A stretch of DNA of 39,605 nt, taken from assembly GCA_017526585.1 (NCBI GenBank), contig JAFXRC010000066.1:1-39605 (forward strand), in the 5' to 3' direction. The stretch comes from Fibrobacter sp. Lineage in GTDB: Bacteria; Fibrobacterota; Fibrobacteria; Fibrobacterales; Fibrobacteraceae. The notes below the pieces were generated by a model, which was not told where the DNA came from, did not search any database, and saw only the letters and a list, made by a program, of their open reading frames with translations. Position 1 is the first letter of the stretch. Every line of letters starts with the position of its first letter. A program made the position numbers and the translations under genes. Below are positions 23,648 through 30,925 of the stretch, piece by piece.

Positions 23648-24946
23648 TTATTCATCTTTTACGCATCTGACAGGAGCGTAAATATCTTTGTTTTCATAAA
23701 TGTGGGAGAATAATCTTTGTTCATCGCTTTTATAGTTGAAAGCGTTGTTTATAACAAAAGGCCCCACATCATCGCTGTCAGATCGCCAAAACACTACATA
23801 ATAATCTCTTATTATAACTTGGTCAGAACTTAATCGAGGATCAGATGCCATTTCTGTAGGTTCTCCTGCTTTTCGCAAACCAATATACCCTAAAGGAAGA
23901 GCCGAAAAATTAATGTGATTTTTACTACCATAACGATATCGAGGGTCCTCTAAATCAACATCTCCCACACTAGCTCTTAAATCAAGCCAGTCTCGCTTTG
24001 TTGATAAATGCCATCCAAGGGGACATACTTTGAGTGCCTCCTCTTTATTATAATATCTTCCATAAATTTGGTTATCTGGGTTTGGCTTATATTGATATTT
24101 CTTTTTTACTTTTTGGTAAATGGGTTCATACGTTTCAACTTTTCTTCCTAGAAAATCTTTTATCACTTTTTTTTCACCAACCTCTTCTTCTTTGTAGTAT
24201 TCCTTTTCAAATGGTTCTCTGCAATCGGGGGCTCCCCATAATCTATGGCTTACAAAATCCTTGGACGGATATTCAGCTAAAATCATCGTTTTTCCCTGAT
24301 TAAACTCATGAGCTCCTGCACAAAAAGAGTTTCGCGTCCAATAATCTAGATTTTGAGCAAACCATGTTTTGTTTCCAACTTTTATCGTTTTGTATTTTTT
24401 TCCATCTCTGCTGTCAATAAAAGTTTCTTCGGTAAAAGGTATTTTTTTATTGTCATCCTGAACGCATCGAACCGCTTCTGGATAGCGGTTGCCGCGTTCA
24501 TCCCATCCGAAACCATTTTTATTCATATAAAAATACCCAAACGAATGTTCTTCGTTGTAATCCAAATAAAATCTTATCAAATTATCTCCGTTGTATCTTG
24601 GATTTGCATTATCCCATATAGCACGGCCCTCTTCGCATTTGGATAATCGTTCAACATCGAATTCATTCGGAATGTGCCAACCATTTGGACATAAAGAGCA
24701 GTTTTTGGCAGAAAAATTATCGTATTTTAAACCTCCATTTCTAACACTTTCGTCTATGGGATAACTTCTACAACCGCTTTTTTGTGGAACATATCTTAAC
24801 TCTTGAATCATCCAATTATTTGAACAGAAACGATAGGTTTTATATTTATTACCATCTCTAGAGTCTATCAAAACATCGGCAAATGATGATACGCAAAAAA
24901 AAGACAATATCAAAGAAAACTGTTTAAAGCATTGGTTCTTAAACAT
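23648..24946 (-). CDS. Exported protein with two FISUMP domains
   Basis: The 432-residue protein has a signal peptide (start at 24946, AGGAG 8 nt upstream; FSLILSFFCVSSFA). Two copies of the Fibrobacter succinogenes major paralogous domain follow. The first opens with LIDSRDGNKYKTYRF and has NGWHIPNEFDVERL and EAVRCVQDD. The second opens with FIDSRDGKKYKTIKVGNKTWFAQNLDYW and has CPLGWHLSTKRDWLDL and PVRCVKDE. These domains are a lineage-expanded surface or envelope family with unknown function, related to C-type-lectin-like FGE folds. Its place in the middle of an otherwise cytosolic operon is odd. Sequence is A+T-rich compared with the housekeeping genes. Confidence 0.88.
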   Translation of the reverse strand: MFKNQCFKQFSLILSFFCVSSFADVLIDSRDGNKYKTYRFCSNNWMIQELRYVPQKSGCRSYPIDESVRNGGLKYDNFSAKNCSLCPNGWHIPNEFDVERLSKCEEGRAIWDNANPRYNGDNLIRFYLDYNEEHSFGYFYMNKNGFGWDERGNRYPEAVRCVQDDNKKIPFTEETFIDSRDGKKYKTIKVGNKTWFAQNLDYWTRNSFCAGAHEFNQGKTMILAEYPSKDFVSHRLWGAPDCREPFEKEYYKEEEVGEKKVIKDFLGRKVETYEPIYQKVKKKYQYKPNPDNQIYGRYYNKEEALKVCPLGWHLSTKRDWLDLRASVGDVDLEDPRYRYGSKNHINFSALPLGYIGLRKAGEPTEMASDPRLSSDQVIIRDYYVVFWRSDSDDVGPFVINNAFNYKSDEQRLFSHIYENKDIYAPVRCVKDE

Positions 24947-24956
24947 TGTGTTTCTC

Positions 24957-25559
24957 CTAGTGTTGAGGTTCTGAACAAACGGTTTTCCGCATATCGCCCA
25001 ATTTTTTTCGTAGTTCTTTTGAAACCTGTCCATTTCCCTGGATATTTAGGGGATAATAACCAGAATTTATGATTCCTTCTTCTATTGCTGCCAACTCTTT
25101 CTTTGTTTTTCCTGGATAATAGTTCCACTCCAGCACGCAGTTTTCATCGATGAATGCATTCAATTTTTCTTGAGATTTGGAGTCCACCTCAGTGCTGCTT
25201 TTTAGCAGTTTGAAACCATTAAGCGCCGAAAGAGTTCTGCGAAGTGTAGAAAGAAATCCTTTGGAAACATTGGAGACAGAATGTTTTTGTTCAATGTGCC
25301 ACTTGAATCGTGCTAGAACACCTTTCTTCTTATCTGCGGCAATGCCGATATACAATGCCGTATACTTTACATTGCCGAATTTTTTGTGTTGCAGAGGTTC
25401 TTTTGCAAGACGATCCCACTCAATATCCTTAGAAACCTTTTTGAGCAGAGATTCTACACAATCGTCTTTAAACCACCAGCAATAAATACCGACATCTTTT
25501 CCGATTCCTTCCTTTGAGGAACGGATCTCGTAAACAGGTTTGTTATAATTGAATTTCAT
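24957..25559 (-). CDS. GIY-YIG nuclease-like protein
   Basis: This is a 200-residue protein with all landmarks of the GIY-YIG fold: DVGIYCWWF (24-26), ALYIGIA (70-72), Arg84 in VLARFKWH, Glu160/161 in AAIEEGIINSGYYPLN, and Asn172. The spacing between GIY and YIG (about 45 residues) is longer than in simple members, the gap being filled by a Lys-rich helix. I choose the second ATG (25559) because GGAGG is 6 nt from it and only 3 nt from the first. It overlaps the stop of the DUF6884-like gene, so the two are coupled. Likely a DNA-cutting or repair enzyme; the target is unknown. Confidence 0.7.
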   Translation of the reverse strand: MKFNYNKPVYEIRSSKEGIGKDVGIYCWWFKDDCVESLLKKVSKDIEWDRLAKEPLQHKKFGNVKYTALYIGIAADKKKGVLARFKWHIEQKHSVSNVSKGFLSTLRRTLSALNGFKLLKSSTEVDSKSQEKLNAFIDENCVLEWNYYPGKTKKELAAIEEGIINSGYYPLNIQGNGQVSKELRKKLGDMRKTVCSEPQH

Positions 25560-26035
25560 CATTTGCCTCCGTTTGATAATTCATCCCAATACTTAAGATT
25601 AAGATTTTCTTCCTTCAATGAATATTGTCCTGTTTTGAATCGGTAAAAACAGCAATTTAAATGTTTGATCAAGTTTTTATAGTAGTTTTGCCCTCCAAAT
25701 ATGATGAACTTGTCTTTGCACAAATCAAAACCTTTTTCTTTCAGTTGCTCAAGAACTTTATTAGCCCATTGAGAATTTGTTTCTATTTTTTTGTCATTGT
25801 TTTCATGATCAATGACGCTTGATTTTAATTGAGCATCATACCAAGAAATTTCTTTTTCTTTTTCAAGGAGGTGATGCTTTGCCGAGATGATATAGAAATC
25901 ATCGCAATGAAATTTTTTCACGCCCTTATCTCTTGCGAGCAGGAATGTTTTACCCGTATAAAGATTTTGAGCCTCGACTTCTTTTATATCACGATGCTTA
26001 CTACCACTGCAAGCAATTAACGCTATTGTTTTCAT
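25559..26035 (-). CDS. DUF6884-like protein
   Basis: This is a 158-residue protein with the pattern of the DUF6884 group: IALIACSGSK (8-13) at the N-terminus, AQNLYTGKTFLLAR (22-35), DDFYIISAKHHLL (45-57), WYDAQL, and a C-terminal half with FIIFGGQNYY. These Cys/Ser/Lys and His positions look like an active site, and the family occurs near DNA-modification and phage genes, but no biochemical role is established that I know of. The start at 26035 has AAGGAG 6 nt upstream. It is translationally coupled to the GIY-YIG gene. Confidence 0.65.
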   Translation of the reverse strand: MKTIALIACSGSKHRDIKEVEAQNLYTGKTFLLARDKGVKKFHCDDFYIISAKHHLLEKEKEISWYDAQLKSSVIDHENNDKKIETNSQWANKVLEQLKEKGFDLCKDKFIIFGGQNYYKNLIKHLNCCFYRFKTGQYSLKEENLNLKYWDELSNGGK

Positions 26036-26052
26036 AATCATCTCCTTTAGAC

Positions 26053-26316
26053 TTATTTGTATTCCAAATGCAGATAAATTTTACGATACTGTTTTATGGT
26101 CACAGCGGCACATTTGTGTTCGTCATCTGCGGTTAATTCTATGATGGGAGCTGTAAATCTCTGAAAAGTTTTCCATTCGCCGTTAGGATTACTTGCATAT
26201 TGAATTTCGCAGTCGTCATCAGGATTTACACGCCAATACGTTCCTGATTCAGAACTGAACACCTGCTTCTTGCCGGCAGGGATGTTTTCATCATTGACTT
26301 TTGTTTCGTATGCCAT
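26053..26316 (-). CDS. Small protein of unknown function, first gene of the operon
   Basis: This is an 87-residue protein beginning MAYETKVND; GGAGG lies 5 nt before this ATG, which decides it against the upstream ATG at 26337. The sequence is strand-rich (YWRVNPDDDCEIQYAS, WKTFQRFTAPIIELTADD) with two Cys and no membrane segment. No family recognised. It is 17 nt upstream of the DUF6884-like gene and directly downstream of the structured RNA. Confidence 0.65.
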   Translation of the reverse strand: MAYETKVNDENIPAGKKQVFSSESGTYWRVNPDDDCEIQYASNPNGEWKTFQRFTAPIIELTADDEHKCAAVTIKQYRKIYLHLEYK

Positions 26317-26340
26317 CGCAGCCTCCATCGTATACACCTA

Positions 26341-26640
26341 TGGAGTTCGCCCCTGCTTAGCAAAGAACTTCGCCAAATTTTGTGTGGATACAAGAAAAGG
26401 CGCAGATCGTTGCATTTACCTAAGTGGGGCTCTAGACTGCCTCTGACTGATAAACGCAAACGACCCACGCCCCAAAAGGGCTGTTGCTTTTGGCCTATAC
26501 GACCAACGTCCAGCCTTGATGGCTGGTACAGCAAACCGAGATACGCCGCAAAACGGCATACCTGCGTGAGCGTTCGCCTCGTTCTCAGTCAATGGAAATT
26601 GTCTAGATTTCACTTAGAGAACAAGAGCTAAACTCTCTAA
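26341..26640 (-). ncRNA. Candidate large structured RNA or leader of the seven-gene operon
   Basis: The stretch has no ORF of coding character but contains at least seven paired elements (plus-strand positions). They are 26349-26360 with 26420-26430 (ten pairs, one small internal loop), enclosing 26371-26374 with 26399-26402 and a hairpin at 26379-26392; 26469-26481; 26490-26506; 26510-26526; 26542-26560; and 26578-26586 with 26617-26625, enclosing 26591-26599 with 26607-26615. G-T pairs on the minus strand and its position 25 nt before the first operon gene favour minus-strand transcription. It is not tmRNA, RNase P RNA, SRP RNA or a riboswitch that I can recognise. Confidence 0.6.
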
Positions 26641-26740
26641 TATGTCTGATTTAAAAATAAATTAAAAATGCCGCGATGGAATAGAAAACTTATAAAAAAG
26701 AGTGTGCTTGTTGTGAGAATATTGATTTTGAGATAATTTT

Positions 26741-26821
26741 TGCAATTTGCAGAATTTTGCATAAAATTGCAAAAAATATTGAAAATTATTGCAAAATGTG
26801 TGCAAAAATTGTATATTTGCA
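26741..26821 (+). promoter_or_regulatory. Repeated TGCA operator and promoter of dinJ-like gene
   Basis: TGCA, mostly within TTGCA or TGCAA, occurs at 26741, 26748, 26758, 26768, 26790, 26801 and 26818. A promoter TTGCAA (26789-26794)-N17-TATATT (26812-26817) is embedded in it. Such palindromic repeats over the promoter fit autoregulation by a ribbon-helix-helix antitoxin. Confidence 0.6.
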
Positions 26822-26837
26822 TAAAAAGGAGTCACTT

Positions 26838-27101
26838 ATGGCACAGGCTACAGTTTCCGCACGTATCGACAGCAAGGACAAGGAAAGTTTCGACAAGTTC
26901 TGCAGCAATGTGGGGCTGTCCACGTCTGCCGCCATCTACATGTTCGTGAAAAACGTCATCAACGAACGCTGCATCCCCTTCGAAGTTCGCGAACCCTCCA
27001 TCCGCTACAACGCAAACGACATCGAAGCCCTCAAGAAAGGCATCGAGCAGTTGAATGCCGGCAAGGGCGTTGAACACGAACTTATTGAGGTGGATGACTG
27101 A
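26838..27101 (+). CDS. RelB/DinJ-family antitoxin
   Basis: This is an 87-residue antitoxin. The N-terminal ribbon-helix-helix (ATVSARIDSKDKESFDKFC, then GLSTSAAIYMFVKNVI) matches the RelB/DinJ family, which binds operator DNA; the acidic C-terminal tail would wrap the toxin. The start at 26838 has AAGGAG 7 nt upstream; the longer frame is promoter sequence. Its stop overlaps the ATG of the toxin gene remnant (TGATG), the usual coupling. Because the toxin is broken, it is now an orphan. Confidence 0.9.
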   Translation: MAQATVSARIDSKDKESFDKFCSNVGLSTSAAIYMFVKNVINERCIPFEVREPSIRYNANDIEALKKGIEQLNAGKGVEHELIEVDD

Positions 27102-27225
27102 TGAAGAAGATTTGGTCGGATAAAGCCTGGGATGATTACCTGACGATGCCAACCGTTTGATTTATCGAATTAACGGCGAATTTATCGATATCCTTTCGTG
27201 TAAAGGACATTACGAGAACGTTTGA
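27101..27225 (+). pseudogene. YoeB-type toxin remnant with internal deletion
   Basis: The start encodes MKKIWSDKAWDDYL, typical of the YoeB N-terminus, and then runs into a stop at 27158. In another frame the sequence from about 27150 encodes NRLIYRINGEFIDILSCKGHY and ends at 27225, which corresponds to the YoeB C-terminus (including the final His-Tyr). About 45 codons between them, with the catalytic Glu and Arg, are missing. Intact YoeB is about 85 residues. The toxin is therefore inactive. Confidence 0.88.
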
Positions 27226-27246
27226 TTAAAAAGTATTTTTAATGTC

Positions 27247-27666
27247 ATGACCCACGGAACAATATACGATCCCATCCGCAAGAAGGACGTGCCCGACACC
27301 CCCGAGGAGCGGGTGCGCCAGGCGACAATCAAATTCTTGATGGACGAGGTCAAGGTGCCGCAGAACCTGATTGCGGTGGAGTTTGCGCTTTCGACGGTGG
27401 AGCCTTCGACCGATGACCGCGTGGACATCCTGGTGCAAAGCTTCAAGGATAATGCCGATTTGAAACACCCGTGGCTTTTGGTGGAATGCAAGGCTCCTGG
27501 CGAATACACGTGGGAGGCGTTACAGGTGCAATTGAATAAGTATCTAAAGGTGCTTACGCCCAAGTACGTGATGTTGTCTCTGGGCGATGCCGTGCGCTAC
27601 TTTGCGCTAGATGCAATATCGAAACGGTTCCAGAAAATTGAAAATTTGCCGGAATTTACGGCGTAG
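27247..27666 (+). CDS. Stand-alone HsdR_N-type PD-(D/E)XK nuclease domain
   Basis: The 139-residue protein is equivalent to the N-terminal nuclease domain of type I restriction R subunits (HsdR_N_2 group) without the helicase. Conserved points are EERVRQATIKFL (20-31), Glu45, Asp60 in RVDILV, Glu80-x-Lys82 in LLVECKAP, and Gln95/Tyr99 in VQLNKYL. All catalytic positions are present. No Shine-Dalgarno is seen; TATTTT ends 7 nt before the ATG. It ends one base before the convergent xseA stop. Small proteins of this kind are common in Bacteroidota and Fibrobacterota; their role is unknown. Confidence 0.82.
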   Translation: MTHGTIYDPIRKKDVPDTPEERVRQATIKFLMDEVKVPQNLIAVEFALSTVEPSTDDRVDILVQSFKDNADLKHPWLLVECKAPGEYTWEALQVQLNKYLKVLTPKYVMLSLGDAVRYFALDAISKRFQKIENLPEFTA

Positions 27667-28965
27667 TTATTTTACAACGGATTGTACGCTGCCGTCCTTA
27701 AACTTAGTGGTCAGTGTGTCACCTGGCTTGAGTTGGCTCTTATTGCGCACGAACTTTCCGTTGGCGTCTAGAGTGAGCGTGTAGCCTTTTGAAAGCGTCG
27801 TCTCGGGGTCGGCGTTTTTGACGCGGAGTTCGATGAGGTTGAATTTTGATTTTTCAAGGTCCAGAATTTTACGGGAGCCCTGGTGCAGACCTTCGCTGTC
27901 GCGGGCGATGCGTTCGCGTTCGCCTCTAAAGATAAACTGCAAGTCTTTTTGCAGGTTGCCCTTGTACAGCGAAAGTTTCATAGCCTCTTTTTGAATGAGT
28001 GTGTTCACCTTTTGCTGCAGGCGATTGCCCTTGTTAGTCAAGTCTCGGTTGACCGTGACCAGTGTTTCCTTTGTCTGTAATGCGATGCTTTGCGCAAGGC
28101 TAAGCATCCTATTCCAACTGTCCGATACGCGGTCTATTAGGCGCTTTGCGGTATCGGTCGGCGTAATGCAGGACTGGTAGGCGACTTCGTCCAGCAAACT
28201 GCGGTCGATTTCGTGCCCTATGCCAACAAATACCGGTAGCGGAAAGTTCGCAACAGCGCGACACAAAGCCTCGCTGTCAAAAAAGTTCAAGTCGGTCTTG
28301 CTTCCGCCACCGCGGATAATGCATACCACATCAAGCGTTGAATCTTTCGCTAGTTCTTCGAGTGCGGCAAGTACGGTTGGCTCAGTGTCTGAACCTTGCA
28401 TTTTGGCATACGCCGTTTTCACCTTGAAATTAAAGGGCGATTCGGCAAGCTTTGTCGTGAAGTCCTTGTAGGCGGCAGTGCCTTCGCCGGTGATAAGCCC
28501 AACACGAATCGGGACATCGGCAAGCGTAAGTGCCTTGTTCTTTTCAAGTAAACCTTCAAGCGCGAGCCTCTTTAAGATGGCGCTTTTGGTAAGAGCTAGT
28601 TCCCCGAGCGTGTAAACAGGGTCAATGTCCAGAATCTGGGCCTGCAACTTGCCGTAAGGCACATAAAGGTCCGCCTTGATTAAAAAGCTGACCTTGAGTT
28701 GTTCCTTGAGGGTGAATGGCTGCGGGTAATTCTCGACCTTGGCTCGAATGGCCGCGAATTTTGCCGAATAACAGTACAGGGGAACTGTAGCTAGGGGATT
28801 CACATTCCCTTCTTCAAAGTCCGCAATGCTCAGATAGACGACGCGAGCCTTCTCGTTAATCTGGGTAATCACGCCGCGAACCCAAACAGCGGGGGTCGAT
28901 TCCACCTTCTGCTTCAGGGCCCTCATGTATTGCGTGACGGTGTAGGACTTGTTTTCGGTTTCCAT
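27667..28965 (-). CDS. xseA: Exodeoxyribonuclease VII large subunit
   Basis: The 432-residue large subunit of exonuclease VII degrades single-stranded DNA. The N-terminal OB-fold covers about 5-105 (VWVRGVITQINEKARVVYLSI). The catalytic core has VGLITGEGTAAYKDF, CIIRGGGSKTDLNFFD and FVGIGHEIDRSLLDEVA. A long coiled-coil region follows, and the C-terminus has TTLSKGYTLTLDANGKFV. Length is normal. The small subunit gene xseB is not adjacent. Upstream, 25 nt separate it from the divergent Phd-type antitoxin. Confidence 0.96.
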   Translation of the reverse strand: METENKSYTVTQYMRALKQKVESTPAVWVRGVITQINEKARVVYLSIADFEEGNVNPLATVPLYCYSAKFAAIRAKVENYPQPFTLKEQLKVSFLIKADLYVPYGKLQAQILDIDPVYTLGELALTKSAILKRLALEGLLEKNKALTLADVPIRVGLITGEGTAAYKDFTTKLAESPFNFKVKTAYAKMQGSDTEPTVLAALEELAKDSTLDVVCIIRGGGSKTDLNFFDSEALCRAVANFPLPVFVGIGHEIDRSLLDEVAYQSCITPTDTAKRLIDRVSDSWNRMLSLAQSIALQTKETLVTVNRDLTNKGNRLQQKVNTLIQKEAMKLSLYKGNLQKDLQFIFRGERERIARDSEGLHQGSRKILDLEKSKFNLIELRVKNADPETTLSKGYTLTLDANGKFVRNKSQLKPGDTLTTKFKDGSVQSVVK

Positions 28966-28990
28966 GTGCAGAATATACTATTTTTTAATC

Positions 28991-29191
28991 ATGTCTAAAG
29001 TAGTTTCGGCAATGGAAGTCCGCCAGAATTTTGGCTCGATGTTGAACCAGGTTTCGCTCAAAGACGAAGAAATCGTCATTGAACGTGCTGGCAAACCTTT
29101 GGCGCGCCTGGTGAGTGTGAATGCTCCGACGGCAGGTCTTTTAGACTTTCGCGATATTGGTAAGCTTCCCAATCACATCTGGGAAGAATAA
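28991..29191 (+). CDS. Phd/YefM-family antitoxin, no partner toxin
   Basis: The 66-residue protein has the Phd/YefM DNA-binding fold in residues 1-50 (VVSAMEVRQNFGSMLNQV, EEIVIERAGKPLARLV) and a short C-terminal tail that would bind a toxin. No toxin follows: the next gene is convergent and begins 3 nt after the stop. A TATACT box lies 11 nt before the ATG and no Shine-Dalgarno is visible. It may be a solitary regulator or the remains of a toxin-antitoxin pair. Confidence 0.85.
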   Translation: MSKVVSAMEVRQNFGSMLNQVSLKDEEIVIERAGKPLARLVSVNAPTAGLLDFRDIGKLPNHIWEE

Positions 29192-29194
29192 TTT

Positions 29195-30916
29195 CTAGTT
29201 CGTTTTTGCGATAATAGATATCTTCAGCGTGTCTCGCATGGCTGGGTCCGCTACACTCTGGGCAATCAGTTTAGCCGTTTCTCCGATGCCAGTTTCCAGG
29301 GCGATTAGGTAATTTGAAGAAATTTCCTGTTCGTCTTCGCAGTTGGATTCCTTGTAGTTACTGCTGTTGTTTAAGTAGTTGAGCGTTTCGCAAGGAACAA
29401 ACCATGCAATGTCAGAACCGATGATGTCCCACTTGGTTTTGGAATTCGGTTCCATCAAGAAGACGAAATCTTCAAAGCGAAGCGTGTCGTCGACGACAAG
29501 AACCTTTTCCTTCATGGGCGAATCGCTTTCGGAATCATAGAATTCCATCGTCTTGAGAATTCCGGGCTGCTGGACCATGGTGTATAGCTGCAATACATAG
29601 CGCAGACTGTCATGCTTCAGTCCCTGGTCAAGCGGATCTGAATTTAAACGCAGGTAATGCAGATAGTAAGGACCTTCGGGCATATCCTTGGTTATTTTTA
29701 GACTTCCGCCATAGACGCTACTGATGGTTCCCTGAACCTTCTTTTTCTTGTCCAAAATTTCAAGGGAAACGTTCTGGAAGTTTTCATCGTTGTAGTTCTG
29801 TATCCAATGCTTGACGATGATGGAATCGCCTTTCTTGTAATCGCCAATCCACACAAATTGTTCTTGACGCAAATTGTATTTGTAGATGCCGATGTCGTCT
29901 TTGGGACGAGTGCGCTCGTAAGCTTCACCGGGGTAATTGATGGAGTCGGGGAACGAGAAGTATTCGCCCTGTTCCAAGGCGCGGGCCTTGGTCCTCGCTT
30001 CGAACTGGGCGAATGGACCTGTCCATACGCTAGAGAATGATTCGGGCTTGATTTTGATAGACCAGTTCACGGAATCGTTAGGAACGAGCATTGTGTCGAG
30101 GTTGGTTTTCGAAGAGCCGAGTTCCTTGTCGCCATCGGTCAGTTTATACAGGACAATGTTTTCGCCGACGGTTTTAAGGTTAACGCTGTATCCTTCCGAA
30201 GCAGAGAATGCAATTGAAACTTCATCGGGAGCGTTGTCGATGAGCATAATGCCGCGCAGGGTATCGGTCATTTTCATCGAAATGTCTTCGCTTTCTCCGA
30301 TATACCTGTAATAAGATGTGTCGACTTTCACTTTGAGCTTCAGGCTGGACTTGTCGCTGAATTTGCCTTCAATGTTCACGAAGTAATGATTGTCGCTGAA
30401 ATTGACGAATGTGTTCGAGTCTCTAAAGGTAGCGGTGGAGTCTTCTCCGAAACTAGGAATGAGTTCGGTTCTGTAGACGGAGTCTTTTCTGGACGCGTCT
30501 TTCGGGGCGGCGTAGATAGCCTGAAGCGTTTCGCCGAATTCACTCTTGATGCGGATTTTTTCGTTCTTGATATCGGATGTCGTCGCGTAAACGGTGATGC
30601 GGCTACCCTTAGGAAGTTCGCCGAGGTATAAGGGGAGGCTGACGGCGTCGCTGTCCAGGTAGGTTTCGCTTTCGTCCATCTTGGAACTGTCTCCCTTGAA
30701 CAGTTCCAGATAAATGCGCATCGTATCGCCGAGGCTAACCGTGTCTTTGTAGTCGATGTCTGCGCGCGTGCTAAGAGAGCTGCTGGACTTGAACGAAGCT
30801 ACGGAAGAACTGCTGTCTTCGTCAGAAGCCGAAGAACTAGTGTCGTCGCCGCAAGCGGAGAACACGGTGAAAAATGAGGCAAGGATTGCTAGTTGAAATA
30901 TGTTCTTTATTTTCAT
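29195..30916 (-). CDS. Large Ser-rich lipoprotein of unknown function
   Basis: This is a 573-residue lipoprotein: signal peptide MKIKNIFQLA, lipobox FSAC (Cys22), then a Ser-rich linker (TSSSASDEDSSSSV). The rest is a chain of beta-strand-rich segments with many Asp, Ser and Thr, suggesting several immunoglobulin-like domains. No catalytic motif recognised. It follows the beta-helix protein gene by only 9 nt, so it is likely co-expressed and may act with it on the cell surface, for example as a binding or assembly partner. Confidence 0.78.
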   Translation of the reverse strand: MKIKNIFQLAILASFFTVFSACGDDTSSSASDEDSSSSVASFKSSSSLSTRADIDYKDTVSLGDTMRIYLELFKGDSSKMDESETYLDSDAVSLPLYLGELPKGSRITVYATTSDIKNEKIRIKSEFGETLQAIYAAPKDASRKDSVYRTELIPSFGEDSTATFRDSNTFVNFSDNHYFVNIEGKFSDKSSLKLKVKVDTSYYRYIGESEDISMKMTDTLRGIMLIDNAPDEVSIAFSASEGYSVNLKTVGENIVLYKLTDGDKELGSSKTNLDTMLVPNDSVNWSIKIKPESFSSVWTGPFAQFEARTKARALEQGEYFSFPDSINYPGEAYERTRPKDDIGIYKYNLRQEQFVWIGDYKKGDSIIVKHWIQNYNDENFQNVSLEILDKKKKVQGTISSVYGGSLKITKDMPEGPYYLHYLRLNSDPLDQGLKHDSLRYVLQLYTMVQQPGILKTMEFYDSESDSPMKEKVLVVDDTLRFEDFVFLMEPNSKTKWDIIGSDIAWFVPCETLNYLNNSSNYKESNCEDEQEISSNYLIALETGIGETAKLIAQSVADPAMRDTLKISIIAKTN

Positions 30917-30925
30917 AGTTTAATC

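Noticed and set aside
26341..26640. tmRNA, RNase P RNA or a retron RNA
   Set aside because: The tRNA-like ends and tag frame of tmRNA are absent, the conserved RNase P core sequences are absent, and no reverse transcriptase gene is present.
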